NCBI GenBank assembly: GCA_964578975.1
Contig: CAZOFA010000032.1
Location: forward strand, 1-23,399
Length of the DNA stretch: 23,399 nucleotides
Source: CAYRUP01 sp964578975
GTDB taxonomy: Bacteria; Pseudomonadota; Gammaproteobacteria; DSM-16500
Direction of reading: 5' to 3'
Part shown: in pieces, positions 13,551-22,382 of the stretch
Numbering within the stretch: the stretch's first letter is position 1
How the letters are laid out: each line of letters opens with the position of its first letter
Notes under the pieces: generated by a model
The model's database searches: none
Told to the model about the DNA's origin: nothing
What the model saw: the letters and a program-made list of their open reading frames with translations, nothing else
Translations under genes and position numbers: made by a program

Positions 13551-14834
13551 TTAAATTGTTTGTCCTCTTTTATCTTGAATATATATTGACGTTAATAATG
13601 CAAATGCTGCAAATAACATTATGTAGAATGCAGGAGCTCTACTATTTCCAGTAACTTCAATTAACCATGTGGCAATAAGTGGACATGTACCGCCAAAAAT
13701 AGCCAAACCCATATTAAAACCAAAAGATAGTCCTGTATAACGTATTTGAGTGTTAAAAGATTCAATCATGCAGACAAAAGCTGCTGGGATAAATAGACTA
13801 AAAATTACGGTGAATATTGCCATAGCAATATATACTTGTAATAGTGAGCCAGAAGATAGCATTATAAATAATGGATAGACAAATATAAACATTGCAACAG
13901 AAGCCAGAATTAATAGTAATTTACGGCTCACATAATCGGCACAAGATCCAACACACAATATTAAACAAGTAAACACTGTCATAAAAATACTATTAATCTG
14001 TAATGCTGTATTGTTTGTAAAATGATTAGTATGTGTTAGATACGTTGGCATCCAAATAAATAAAAGCTGGTAAAACACACCCCAGCAACTGGCAAGGCAA
14101 AATACTAATAATAAATTTTTAATGACACTTGGATTTTTTAATAAAGCGGAAATAGGAGAACGATGATTTCTTTTTTCTTTTTGAATTTTTTGGAAGTAGG
14201 GCGTTTCCGGCAATCTGATTCTTAAAAACAGGCTGACAAAACAAAGTAAAGTTCCTACCCAATAGCCAGTCCGCCATCCCCATGATAATAGCTGCTCATG
14301 GGTAAAAATATTCACAATCAGCAATGACGAAATCGAGCTAATAAGAATACCAAGCGCAGCACTCGTTGGCACTGTGCTTACCCATAATGTACGACGATCA
14401 GACGGAGCATGTTCAGCTAAGTAAACAGCTGATCCAGTATGTTCTCCTCCTGCAGAAAGTCCTTGGCAAATACGAAAAACACATAGCAGTATTGGACTTG
14501 CAATGCCAATAGCGTTGTATGTAGGTAAGCAACCGATTAAAAATGTAGGAATTGTCATCATACTGACAGAAATTATCAAAGCACGTTGACGGCCATAAGT
14601 GTCACCAATCCAACCAAATAATATTCCACCAAATGGACGTACAAAAAAACTCAGAGCAAAAACAGTAAAAGTTAATGTAAGAGATAATAATTGATTGTGA
14701 GAAGGAAAAAATAATTGCGAAATAACAGAAGCCAAATAACCATACAATAAAAAATTATACCACTCATTTAAATTACCAATTGCACCGCCAATGACAATCT
14801 TCCATATCTTTCGATTTGAGGTAGCGTTATACAT
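13551..14834 (-). CDS. MFS transporter of the metabolite:H+ symporter (MHS) family
   Basis: A 427-residue protein with about 12 TM helices, the normal MHS length. Family signatures: GNLNEWYNFLLYG at the N-terminus, FFVRPFGG then GWIGDTYGRQRAL (the loop 2-3 MFS motif) and RICQGLSAGGEHTGSAVYLAE before TM5. Characterised relatives (ProP, KgtP, ShiA, CitA) import proline/betaine, 2-oxoglutarate, shikimate or citrate with protons; which applies here cannot be decided. The gene follows the exported hydrolase by 32 nt on the same strand and is likely in its operon, so the hydrolase product might be the transported compound, although this is speculative. Its Shine-Dalgarno is weak. No terminator is evident downstream. 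Confidence 0.87.
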   Translation of the reverse strand: MYNATSNRKIWKIVIGGAIGNLNEWYNFLLYGYLASVISQLFFPSHNQLLSLTLTFTVFALSFFVRPFGGILFGWIGDTYGRQRALIISVSMMTIPTFLIGCLPTYNAIGIASPILLCVFRICQGLSAGGEHTGSAVYLAEHAPSDRRTLWVSTVPTSAALGILISSISSLLIVNIFTHEQLLSWGWRTGYWVGTLLCFVSLFLRIRLPETPYFQKIQKEKRNHRSPISALLKNPSVIKNLLLVFCLASCWGVFYQLLFIWMPTYLTHTNHFTNNTALQINSIFMTVFTCLILCVGSCADYVSRKLLLILASVAMFIFVYPLFIMLSSGSLLQVYIAMAIFTVIFSLFIPAAFVCMIESFNTQIRYTGLSFGFNMGLAIFGGTCPLIATWLIEVTGNSRAPAFYIMLFAAFALLTSIYIQDKRGQTI

Positions 14835-14866
14835 TTTTTATCTGCTCTTTCGGATCGCTTGTTTTA

Positions 14867-15802
14867 TTAAATCATATTAATCGATTTTAACCATCGTTCC
14901 ACCAACTCTGGCCATTTTGTTATTTCAAAATGAGTGCTACGTAATCCAAATGCATGACCACCGTGTGCATACAAATGCATCTCAACAGGAACGCCGGCAT
15001 TTTTAAGGGCAATATAATATACTAGCGAATCGTTTACATTGTCCTCATGGTCATCCTCTGCTTGCAACAAAAATGTCGGCGGCGTTTGTTTAGTGACGGG
15101 AACATTTGGATTCAGCTCAAATTTGTTTTTGTCGATCCATAGATGTCCAGGATACAAAGCAATCGCAAAATCTGGTTTGCAACTTATTTTATCGATCGCA
15201 TCTACCTCTTGATATATTCGCTTCTGAAAATGTGTGCTCGTTGCGGTTACTAAATGTCCGCCTGCCGAAAAACCCAGTACACCAATTTTGTGAGGATCAA
15301 TATGCCACTTTGTCGCATTAAATCGAACTAATCCAATTGCTCTCTGTGCATCTTCTAGCGCAATCAATGATTTTGGATAGGGTCCCGATTTTGGGCCACC
15401 ATTCCGTCCTTCACCTGGCACGCGGTATTTCAACAAAACACAGGTAATTCCTTTAGACGACAACCAGTCACAAACCTCGGTGCCTTCTAAATCAATGGCC
15501 AGAATCCAATAACCTCCACCCGGAAATACAACGACCGCCGCTCCTGTATTGTTTCCCTTTGGTGGGTAGACTGTGATTGTTGGTTGTGAGACAGGACCCA
15601 CATTAATCCAGGGTTTACCCGCAACTTGCGGGTTATTCATTATCCTCATTTCTTCTGGTTGAGTAGTAGGTTGAACATCAGGCTGTGTTTTTTGCCATAT
15701 TGGTATTTGCATGTGACCTGATGAAGGTTGCCAGACCTGTGCACTCGCACTGATGCAAACAAACAGCAACAGAATAAAAAGCATTATTTTTCTGCTCATC
15801 AT
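14867..15802 (-). CDS. Exported alpha/beta hydrolase (acetyl-esterase/xylanase-like)
   Basis: A 311-residue esterase-type protein. Residues 1-21 are a Sec signal peptide (basic MSRK, hydrophobic core, ASA before QVW); C16 is not in a proper lipobox, so a soluble periplasmic or secreted product is expected. The oxyanion-hole segment is FPGGGYW (about 93-99), the nucleophile elbow GFSAGGH gives S179, an acidic residue lies in QAEDDHEDNV (D251 or D254), and the histidine is H283 in GGHAFG. This matches BD-FAE/axe-type esterases that remove acetyl or similar esters from sugars; the substrate is inferred. agga lies 6 nt before the first of two adjacent ATGs. It is upstream of the MHS transporter (32-nt gap). 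A degraded ORF6N fragment lies in the 68 nt before it on the opposite strand. Confidence 0.85.
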   Translation of the reverse strand: MMSRKIMLFILLLFVCISASAQVWQPSSGHMQIPIWQKTQPDVQPTTQPEEMRIMNNPQVAGKPWINVGPVSQPTITVYPPKGNNTGAAVVVFPGGGYWILAIDLEGTEVCDWLSSKGITCVLLKYRVPGEGRNGGPKSGPYPKSLIALEDAQRAIGLVRFNATKWHIDPHKIGVLGFSAGGHLVTATSTHFQKRIYQEVDAIDKISCKPDFAIALYPGHLWIDKNKFELNPNVPVTKQTPPTFLLQAEDDHEDNVNDSLVYYIALKNAGVPVEMHLYAHGGHAFGLRSTHFEITKWPELVERWLKSINMI

Positions 15803-15814
15803 ACATTTCCTAAG

Positions 15815-15871
15815 CGACTAAACGGGCAAGTTAAACGAAATAAAGAACGATTTCCAGCAGATTTTATGTTT
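15815..15871 (+). pseudogene. ORF6N-domain gene remnant
   Basis: Read on the plus strand, 19 codons spell RLNGQVKRNKERFPADFMF. This is close to the heart of the ORF6N domain as I know it (LNxQVKRNxxRFPxDFMF), common in phage anti-repressor-like and mobile-element proteins. Upstream the frame reads through the signal peptide of the hydrolase, and downstream it runs into the coiled-coil gene's 3' end, so no intact gene remains. It is a relic of an older mobile-element insertion now trapped between two minus-strand genes. Confidence 0.6.
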
Positions 15872-16707
15872 CACAATCCTTTACCTGAATTAGATCTCAC
15901 CCCAGGTGCAGTTTTGATTTCTGCTTTATTTGCTACTTGTTGTTCCGCACTTTGTTTTAATGCAATCACTTGACTATATATCCGGTCAAGTTGGTTGGTG
16001 AAAAATTTTATTTTTTTACTATCGACCGACACACCTATTTCTTCTGCTACTTCTTTAAGTGATGTCGTTGTCCTTTCACCTAATATACATTCAAGACTTG
16101 CGCCCAAGAACGTTAGTTTGTCTACTTGTTTCTGATTATTTTTTTGATCTTGCTGATTATTTTTTTGATTTTGAATTTTTTTTATTTCGGCTTCAATAAG
16201 CGAGAATAATGTTTTTTCCTCAGGTTCCAATCGCTCAATTTTTTTCTGTCTATCCAAATTTTTATACATCATTTGTTGTTGACGCAATTGTTTTTCATTT
16301 ATGGGTTGCGCCTCTCTTTGCGCTTGCAACTGCGCTTTTGCTGCATTAACCAATTGATGAAAGCCTTGCTTTTCATGTTTGACTTCATCTCTTGTCTCTT
16401 CTGCTATTCCTGATTTTAACTGAGCAAAATTATCATCAGTTAATTTAAATTGAAAAACTCTGAACAACCAATCTTTAAATGCAGCGATGAGTTGTTCTGA
16501 TTTCTCTTTTTCAGCAATCCAATCATGAGGGTTTTCTGATATTTCTACTTTATTTGCTAGTTGATTAAAAATCACAATTCGATCTTCAATCAATTTATCA
16601 TTACCAAATGCCTTTTTTAAAACAGCCGCAGAATTACAAATAATCCCTAATTTGTTTCTGATTGCTGAAATCTCATCATAACTAGGTGGTTTTCGGTCTG
16701 CTGTCAT
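15871..16707 (-). CDS. Unrecognised 278-residue coiled-coil protein
   Basis: I do not recognise this protein. It is soluble, highly charged and predicted largely helical. Residues about 110-200 are Q/K/E-rich and probably coiled coil, with an imperfect 7-residue duplication (QKNNQQD, QKNNQKQ) encoded by a 21-nt direct repeat: ctgattatttttttgat at 16132-16148 and 16153-16169. The N-terminus (MTADRKPPSYDEISAIRNK) and C-terminus (KTAPGVRSNSGKGL) look disordered. No signal peptide or TM segment is present. gagga lies about 10 nt before the ATG, and a candidate promoter precedes it. It could lead an operon with the hydrolase and transporter (68-nt gap). Its composition resembles secreted effectors of intracellular gammaproteobacteria, which is only an impression. 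Confidence 0.65.
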   Translation of the reverse strand: MTADRKPPSYDEISAIRNKLGIICNSAAVLKKAFGNDKLIEDRIVIFNQLANKVEISENPHDWIAEKEKSEQLIAAFKDWLFRVFQFKLTDDNFAQLKSGIAEETRDEVKHEKQGFHQLVNAAKAQLQAQREAQPINEKQLRQQQMMYKNLDRQKKIERLEPEEKTLFSLIEAEIKKIQNQKNNQQDQKNNQKQVDKLTFLGASLECILGERTTTSLKEVAEEIGVSVDSKKIKFFTNQLDRIYSQVIALKQSAEQQVANKAEIKTAPGVRSNSGKGL

Positions 16708-16740
16708 GATTGGTAATCCTCACAGCTCTTTAATACTTTT

Positions 16741-16767
16741 AGTATAAACTAAAATTTGATAAAGCAA
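16741..16767 (-). promoter_or_regulatory. Candidate promoter of the coiled-coil protein gene
   Basis: On the minus strand: TTGCTT (16767-16762), a short 15-nt spacer, TATACT (16746-16741). The -10 is good, but the spacing is suboptimal. Confidence 0.3.
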
Positions 16768-16871
16768 TTGAGAGGCTAATAGGAAAAAACTTAATAAATT
16801 CATATAGTTAAAAAAGTGACATGGGGTGGATTTTAGTCCCAAGTGCGACAAACAATATCAGTCTCTCTTAA

Positions 16872-17072
16872 AAACCAGAATTAAATTCACCTAATTATGG
16901 ATATGGATTTATGATTTATCCCGAACAGGGTTTTGTTGGGCATTTTGGCAATTTTCCTGGTGTAAATAATATGATGTGTATGTATATCTCCCATGGATAT
17001 ACGATGATTGTTTTATCCAATCAAAGTTCAGTATTCCTATTACAAAATTTAATAGAAAAATTTAATAAATAA
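16872..17072 (+). pseudogene. C-terminal remnant of a serine beta-lactamase-family hydrolase
   Basis: The plus strand is open from 16872 to a TAA at 17070-17072 and encodes about 66 residues without a start. NYGYGFMIYPEQGFVGHFGN, followed by FPGVNN and MIVLSNQSS, matches the last part of class C beta-lactamase/PBP-like serine hydrolases: YGYGF, then the third active-site motif H-x-G (HFG), then a final beta-strand ending VLSN. The catalytic SxxK and YxN regions are absent, and a stop lies just upstream, so this is a decayed fragment. It ends on the base before the stop codon of kdpD, which is convergent. The rest of the gap, about 16768-16871, holds nothing I can identify. Confidence 0.65.
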
Positions 17073-19727
17073 TCACCCCGGGTCTCGCGGTAATGAAAAT
17101 CGAAAAGCAGCGCCCTTCTCTTTTTTATTTTCCACCCATATTTCACCATGATGCGCGCTGACAATTTCAGAACAAATGGCCAGACCCAATCCTAACCCAC
17201 GCTCTGTTGTGATTTCTCGCCCGCGATAATATTTTTCAAAAAGTTTATTCATTTCATCATGAAATATCCCAGGGCCTTCATCTTCAACGCTAATCACAAT
17301 GTTGTGATTTTGTTTAATGACATTAATATCGATGGGTGTATTCGGTGCAGAAAATTTCACGGCGTTATCAATTAAGTTTAATAAAACTTCTTGTATTAAA
17401 AAACTATCCGCCTCAATTGATGGAATATTTTCTTCAATATGAATTCTCACGTTGCGTTTATTTAATTTATGCTGTGATTTATCAATCACCATATTAATTA
17501 ATTCTTTAATCGAAAGAATTTGTTTGTTTAATTGAATGGATTCGGTTTCAAACTGTGTGATTTGCAGCAAATTATTAATTAAACGACTATGTTGCTCTAA
17601 TTCATCATAAACTTTTTTACCTATTTTTTGGATTTCAATGGGATTTAACTCGATGGCGCGTTCCATCAGCGCATTGACATCATCCAACACTGCCACTAAT
17701 GGCGCGTGCAAATCATGTGAAACGGTTTGTAATATTTCATTTTGTACACGGTGTTTTTGCGTGGTTAATTCTTTATGTTTATTTTTTTCTTGAATTTTGT
17801 CGACCTCAACTGCGAGTGCAATTTGATTCGAACAGGCTTCAAGTAGATACATTTCTTCAGGGGTCAGTAAACGTTTTATTTTAGGTAAAATACGTAAGAC
17901 ACCAATCGTTTGTTGTGTTCCAATCAGTGGAACATACATTGCATTGGAAAAAGCCAGTGTATCAGTGCCATAACCCGCTTTGGTTTTCAAATCATAGACC
18001 CATTTAGCAATCCCTAATTCTTTCTTACTCAGTTGGGGAATATTTTTTTTGGTGCGAATGACCAGTTGGTTGCCTTTGGGTAATAACGCATACACATCAC
18101 AATCAAACGTATCTTCAATATATTGAGAACCGAGCTCCAATATATTATCAATTCCACGCGTACTCGCTAATTGTCGACTGAGCATATGCAACACGGCAAT
18201 TTGATTTTCATCAAAACGCGCTAAATCAGATTGTTTGCGAATACGTGACGCCAAATGACTTATGATAAAAGAGACAATCAACATCACAACGAGAGTAAAA
18301 AAATACTGAATGTCAGACACCGCAAAACTAAAATAAGGCGGTATAAAGAAAAAATCGTACGCGAGTACACTGACGATCGATGCACTCAAAGCAGGCCCAA
18401 TTTCACCTAATAATGCAACGATAGTAATACCCAACAAATAAACCATGATTAAGTTACTAGCGCTCAAAAATGGAGAAAGTAAAAAATTGGTGGCAGTTGC
18501 CACGCCCACGATCATAAAACCTAAAACATGACTTTTCCATGGTTTAAACACAGTCACATTTTTTGATTGCTGAAACTGGGTTAAATTATTTTTTCGTCCC
18601 GTCATGATATAGACATCGATTTCGCCACTGACGCGCACTAATTCATCTGCCAGATTACGAAAAAATAAACTACGAATACGTGGGCGGATAATTTTATAGA
18701 CCATGATTTGCGTGACATTTTGATCGCGCGCAAACGCCATAATTTCTTGCACGATATCAAATCCAGTCAACATGCGCGTCATCGCGCCTAATTTTTCTGC
18801 AAAATGCAGATTTTGAATCGCTTTATTTTTTTTCGCCGGTGAATTTTGAATTTTGGGTGTATCGACAAATACAGCGATCCATTCAATTTGTAAACTGGTT
18901 GCTAAACGACGTGCAGCACGTAATAATTTTTTTGATTCATCATCGGGCCCCACACAAACCAGAATTTTTTCTTTGGTCGGCCACACATGTTTTATGTTCT
19001 GACCTTGACGATAGAGTATCACTTGCGCACCTACACGCTCTGCCATAATGCGCAAGGCTAATTCGCGTAGTGCGATCAAATTTCCAATTTTAAAAAAATG
19101 ATCTGCCGCTAATTTTGCTTGTTCTGGGATATAAACTTTTCCATCGCGTAACCGTGTTAATAATTCCTCAGGCGGAATATCGATTAATTCAAGCGTATCG
19201 GCCATTTCAATCATGGAATCAGGCACAGTTTCTTTGATCGGCGCATGAATAATTTGCGAAACGTTATCATTCAGGCTTTCAATGTGTTGCACATTCAGCG
19301 TGGTATAAACATCGATGCCGAGATCAAGTAATTCTTTAATATCTTGCCAACGTTTTTTATGACGGGTACTGGGCGCGTTTGCGTGCGCCATTTCATCCAT
19401 TAAAATTAATGCGGGATGTCTTCTGATTGCAGCATCTAAATCAAATTCTAGTAATTCTTTGCCATGATAATTAATAACTTCCCTGGGCAGAATTTCAAAG
19501 TCTTTTAGCATGGCTTTGATTTCTTCGCGACCGTGCGATTCGACTACACCAATGACAACATCCAATCCTTTCGAGCGTTCTTCGAGTGCATCATGTAACA
19601 TTTCATGCGTTTTACCCACGCCCGGGGCCGCGCCTAGGTAAATTTTAAATTTTCCACGCGATTTTTTTTGCTCTTCCGCTTGGGCGCGTTGTAAAAATTT
19701 TTCAGGTGCAAGTCTATTGTCTGGCAT
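17073..19727 (-). CDS. kdpD: KdpD potassium-sensing histidine kinase
   Basis: An 884-residue membrane sensor kinase. Order: KdpD domain with Walker A GAAPGVGKT (32-40) and LILMDEMAHAN (107-117); a universal-stress-like domain (about 250-375); four TM helices (about 400-490); a GAF-like domain (about 515-640); and the kinase core. H671 in SHDLHAPL is the phosphorylated histidine, N-box NLIDN 784-788, DEGPG 816-820, GLGLGLA 844-850, so it should be active. Most KdpD H-boxes read SHDLRTPL, so the HA pair here is a mild variation. It senses low K+ or high osmolarity and normally signals to KdpE. It overlaps kdpC by 14 nt and is last in the operon: no kdpE follows, only a gene remnant on the other strand. 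Confidence 0.95.
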   Translation of the reverse strand: MPDNRLAPEKFLQRAQAEEQKKSRGKFKIYLGAAPGVGKTHEMLHDALEERSKGLDVVIGVVESHGREEIKAMLKDFEILPREVINYHGKELLEFDLDAAIRRHPALILMDEMAHANAPSTRHKKRWQDIKELLDLGIDVYTTLNVQHIESLNDNVSQIIHAPIKETVPDSMIEMADTLELIDIPPEELLTRLRDGKVYIPEQAKLAADHFFKIGNLIALRELALRIMAERVGAQVILYRQGQNIKHVWPTKEKILVCVGPDDESKKLLRAARRLATSLQIEWIAVFVDTPKIQNSPAKKNKAIQNLHFAEKLGAMTRMLTGFDIVQEIMAFARDQNVTQIMVYKIIRPRIRSLFFRNLADELVRVSGEIDVYIMTGRKNNLTQFQQSKNVTVFKPWKSHVLGFMIVGVATATNFLLSPFLSASNLIMVYLLGITIVALLGEIGPALSASIVSVLAYDFFFIPPYFSFAVSDIQYFFTLVVMLIVSFIISHLASRIRKQSDLARFDENQIAVLHMLSRQLASTRGIDNILELGSQYIEDTFDCDVYALLPKGNQLVIRTKKNIPQLSKKELGIAKWVYDLKTKAGYGTDTLAFSNAMYVPLIGTQQTIGVLRILPKIKRLLTPEEMYLLEACSNQIALAVEVDKIQEKNKHKELTTQKHRVQNEILQTVSHDLHAPLVAVLDDVNALMERAIELNPIEIQKIGKKVYDELEQHSRLINNLLQITQFETESIQLNKQILSIKELINMVIDKSQHKLNKRNVRIHIEENIPSIEADSFLIQEVLLNLIDNAVKFSAPNTPIDINVIKQNHNIVISVEDEGPGIFHDEMNKLFEKYYRGREITTERGLGLGLAICSEIVSAHHGEIWVENKKEKGAAFRFSLPRDPG

Positions 19728-20319
19728 AATTATATTTTAGCTCATCCAAGCTTATATTGAGTTGCAGAACATTAATTCGTGCTTCACCTAATACACCAAA
19801 AGTCCGTTTTTGCACTAAATTTTCAATGAGTTGATGAACTTTTTTCTGTGGGAGATGATTTAAATGCGCAATTCGCGCTTCTTGATAGACAGCGGCCGCT
19901 ACACTGATTTCGGGGTCCAAACCACTTCCCGATGCAGTGACTAAATCAACTGGGACTAAAGCATTGCTCCCATCTGATTTTTTTAAATTCTCAACCCGCG
20001 CTTGTATTGAGGCAATAAAATCATGATTGGAAGGTCCCATATTAGAGCCGGATGAAGATTCTCCATTGTAGGGATAGGGTGTTGTGGCCGAGGGACGGCT
20101 AAAAAAATAATGCGGATCTGTGAATGATTGCCCAATTAAATGAGAACCGATTTTTTTATCATTTTTTTCAATCAAACTACCATTTGCTTTCCAGGGAAAA
20201 AATAATTGTGCAATGGCAGTATCAATGAGTGGATAAATCAAGCCGGTTAAAATTGTAAAAAAAAGTAAAACTAACAGAGCAGGTTTTAGTTGTTGCAACG
20301 TTTCTTTCAACATATTCAT
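19714..20319 (-). CDS. kdpC: KdpC subunit of the K+-transporting ATPase
   Basis: A 201-residue protein with one N-terminal TM helix (about 14-36) and a periplasmic domain. Conserved KdpC segments are present: FSRPSA with YPYNGESSSGSNMGP, then ASGSGLDPEIS, AAVYQEARIA and INVLQLN near the C-terminus. In the KdpFABC complex it stabilises the KdpA-KdpB assembly and helps ATP binding. Its ATG overlaps the kdpB stop (ATGA), a sign of translational coupling; its own end overlaps the start of kdpD. Length is normal. Confidence 0.95.
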   Translation of the reverse strand: MNMLKETLQQLKPALLVLLFFTILTGLIYPLIDTAIAQLFFPWKANGSLIEKNDKKIGSHLIGQSFTDPHYFFSRPSATTPYPYNGESSSGSNMGPSNHDFIASIQARVENLKKSDGSNALVPVDLVTASGSGLDPEISVAAAVYQEARIAHLNHLPQKKVHQLIENLVQKRTFGVLGEARINVLQLNISLDELKYNYARQ

Positions 20320-22382
20320 ATGAGCAAGCCCATGGCAGTTAATATTAAATCAATGATTTTAATTCCAATAAAAGGAATGATAAGACCGCCTAATCCATAC
20401 ACCAAAACATTTTTTCTTAATAAACGCGTGGCCGACACGCGACGATATTTAACACCGCGTAAAGCAAGAGGAATCAGAAAAATAATAATGAGCGCATTAA
20501 AAATCACGGCGGATAAAATAGCACTGGCGGGTGTGGCAAGATGCATGATATTCAATGTATTTAAAACAGGATATGTTGTGGCAAACGCCGCAGGAAGAAT
20601 CGCGAAATATTTTGCAATATCATTTGCAATGCTAAACGTCGTCAGCGCGCCGCGCGTCATTAATAATTGTTTTCCAATTTCCACCACTTCAATTAATTTC
20701 GTCGGATTAGAATCTAAATCCACCAAATTTCCCGCTTCTTTTGCCGCTTGCGTGCCCGTATTCATTGCAACAGCCACATCCGCTTGAGCAAGCGCTGGTG
20801 CATCATTCGTACCATCGCCAGTCATCGCCACTAAATGACCTTCTGCTTGCAAGCGACGAATCAATTTTAATTTATCTTCCGGTCGTGCACTCGCCAAAAA
20901 GTCATCGACACCCGCCTCCCCTGCAATGGCTGCTGCCGTTAATTCGTTATCGCCTGTCACCATCACGGTTTTTATACCCATTTGGCGCAATTGAGCGAAG
21001 CGTTCACGAATACCACCTTTTACAATGTCTTTCAGATGAATGACGCCTAAAATATCTTGCCCCTCGGCCACCACTAACGCCGTACCGCCTTTTGTTGAAA
21101 TTTGTTCGACAATTTTTTTGGCGGAGGCCGGAAATTTTCCGCCGAGTTTATGCACGTATTCTTCAATCGCATCACTCGCCCCTTTACGAATTTGTCGTCC
21201 CGGCAAATTGGCACCGCTCATTCGAGTTTCTGCGGTAAACGGAATAAAAGTGGCTCCTAACTCATGAATATCACGACCGCGTAAACCATATTTTTCTTTT
21301 GCGAGCACCACAATACTGCGCCCTTCCGGTGTTTCATCAGCCAAAGACGCTAACTGCACGGCATCGGCTAATTTTTCAATGCGCACACCTTCGACCGCAA
21401 AAAATTCGGTTGCTTGTCGATTGCCAAGTGTGATGGTTCCGGTTTTATCCAATAATAAAACATCAATGTCCCCCGCCGCTTCAACGGCGCGTCCTGATAA
21501 TGCAATCACATTGGCTTGAATCATGCGATCCATACCCGCAATCCCAATTGCAGACAGCAGTCCTCCAATGGTTGTCGGGGCAAGACAAACGAATAAAGCG
21601 ACGAGCACAGTGATCGTGACCACCGTTCCCGTGCCTGCAGCATTGACACTGTAAATTGAGAAAGGCAATAAGGTCGCGCACACCAGTAAAAAAACGATAG
21701 TGAGGGCTGCGAGTAAAATTGTTAACGCTAATTCATTTGGTGTTTTTTGGCGTTTCGCGCCTTCAACGAGTGCAATCATTTTATCTAAAAAAGTTTCGCC
21801 CGGATTACTGGTGATACGAACAATCAACCAATCTGAAATCACTTGCGTGCCACCGGTGACTGCACTGCGATCACCACCACTTTCACGAATAACGGGTGCG
21901 CTTTCGCCGGTAATGGCACTTTCATTGACGGAGGCAATCCCTTCAATCACTTCGCCGTCACTCGGAATAAAATCACCGGTTTCAACCAACACGATATCGC
22001 CTGCACGTAAATTGGCGGAGCGTGTTAAAGTCATTTTTGCACTGCGATCAGGTTTCGATAATTTTTTTGCAGAAATTTCGCGGCGTGCTTTACGCAATGA
22101 TAGCGCTTGTGCTTTTCCGCGTCCTTCCGCCATCGCTTCGGCAAAATTCGCAAAAATTAACGTAAACCACAGCCAAATCGTGATGTTAAAAATAAATGAA
22201 GCGGGTGCGTCACCTTTCGTGAATAACGCTTGAATATAAAGCGCGGTCGTCAATAATGAACCGACATAAACAGTAAACATCACGGGATTACGAATTTGAT
22301 GCCGAAACGATAATTTTAAAAATGAATCAATCAATGCATTTTTGATAATGTCAAAATCCCAGATAAAACGTTTAGTGGCCAT
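20316..22382 (-). CDS. kdpB: KdpB, P-type ATPase subunit of the K+ uptake system
   Basis: A 688-residue P-type ATPase of normal length. D312 in LLLDKTGT is the phosphorylated aspartate; TGES at 158-161 is the dephosphorylation loop, with S161 matching the serine whose phosphorylation inhibits E. coli KdpB; the hinge is MTGDGTNDAPA (520-530). The membrane segment LVALFVCLAPTTIGG is characteristic of KdpB. It hydrolyses ATP to drive K+ taken in by KdpA. The start overlaps the end of kdpA by 11 nt. Long open frames on the opposite strand within this gene are shadows. Confidence 0.97.
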   Translation of the reverse strand: MATKRFIWDFDIIKNALIDSFLKLSFRHQIRNPVMFTVYVGSLLTTALYIQALFTKGDAPASFIFNITIWLWFTLIFANFAEAMAEGRGKAQALSLRKARREISAKKLSKPDRSAKMTLTRSANLRAGDIVLVETGDFIPSDGEVIEGIASVNESAITGESAPVIRESGGDRSAVTGGTQVISDWLIVRITSNPGETFLDKMIALVEGAKRQKTPNELALTILLAALTIVFLLVCATLLPFSIYSVNAAGTGTVVTITVLVALFVCLAPTTIGGLLSAIGIAGMDRMIQANVIALSGRAVEAAGDIDVLLLDKTGTITLGNRQATEFFAVEGVRIEKLADAVQLASLADETPEGRSIVVLAKEKYGLRGRDIHELGATFIPFTAETRMSGANLPGRQIRKGASDAIEEYVHKLGGKFPASAKKIVEQISTKGGTALVVAEGQDILGVIHLKDIVKGGIRERFAQLRQMGIKTVMVTGDNELTAAAIAGEAGVDDFLASARPEDKLKLIRRLQAEGHLVAMTGDGTNDAPALAQADVAVAMNTGTQAAKEAGNLVDLDSNPTKLIEVVEIGKQLLMTRGALTTFSIANDIAKYFAILPAAFATTYPVLNTLNIMHLATPASAILSAVIFNALIIIFLIPLALRGVKYRRVSATRLLRKNVLVYGLGGLIIPFIGIKIIDLILTAMGLLI

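Noticed and set aside
20290..22233. Long plus-strand open frames opposite kdpB (20290-20787, 21040-21267, 21700-22233)
   Set aside because: They are shadows of the well-conserved kdpB reading frame with no ribosome sites or recognisable protein.
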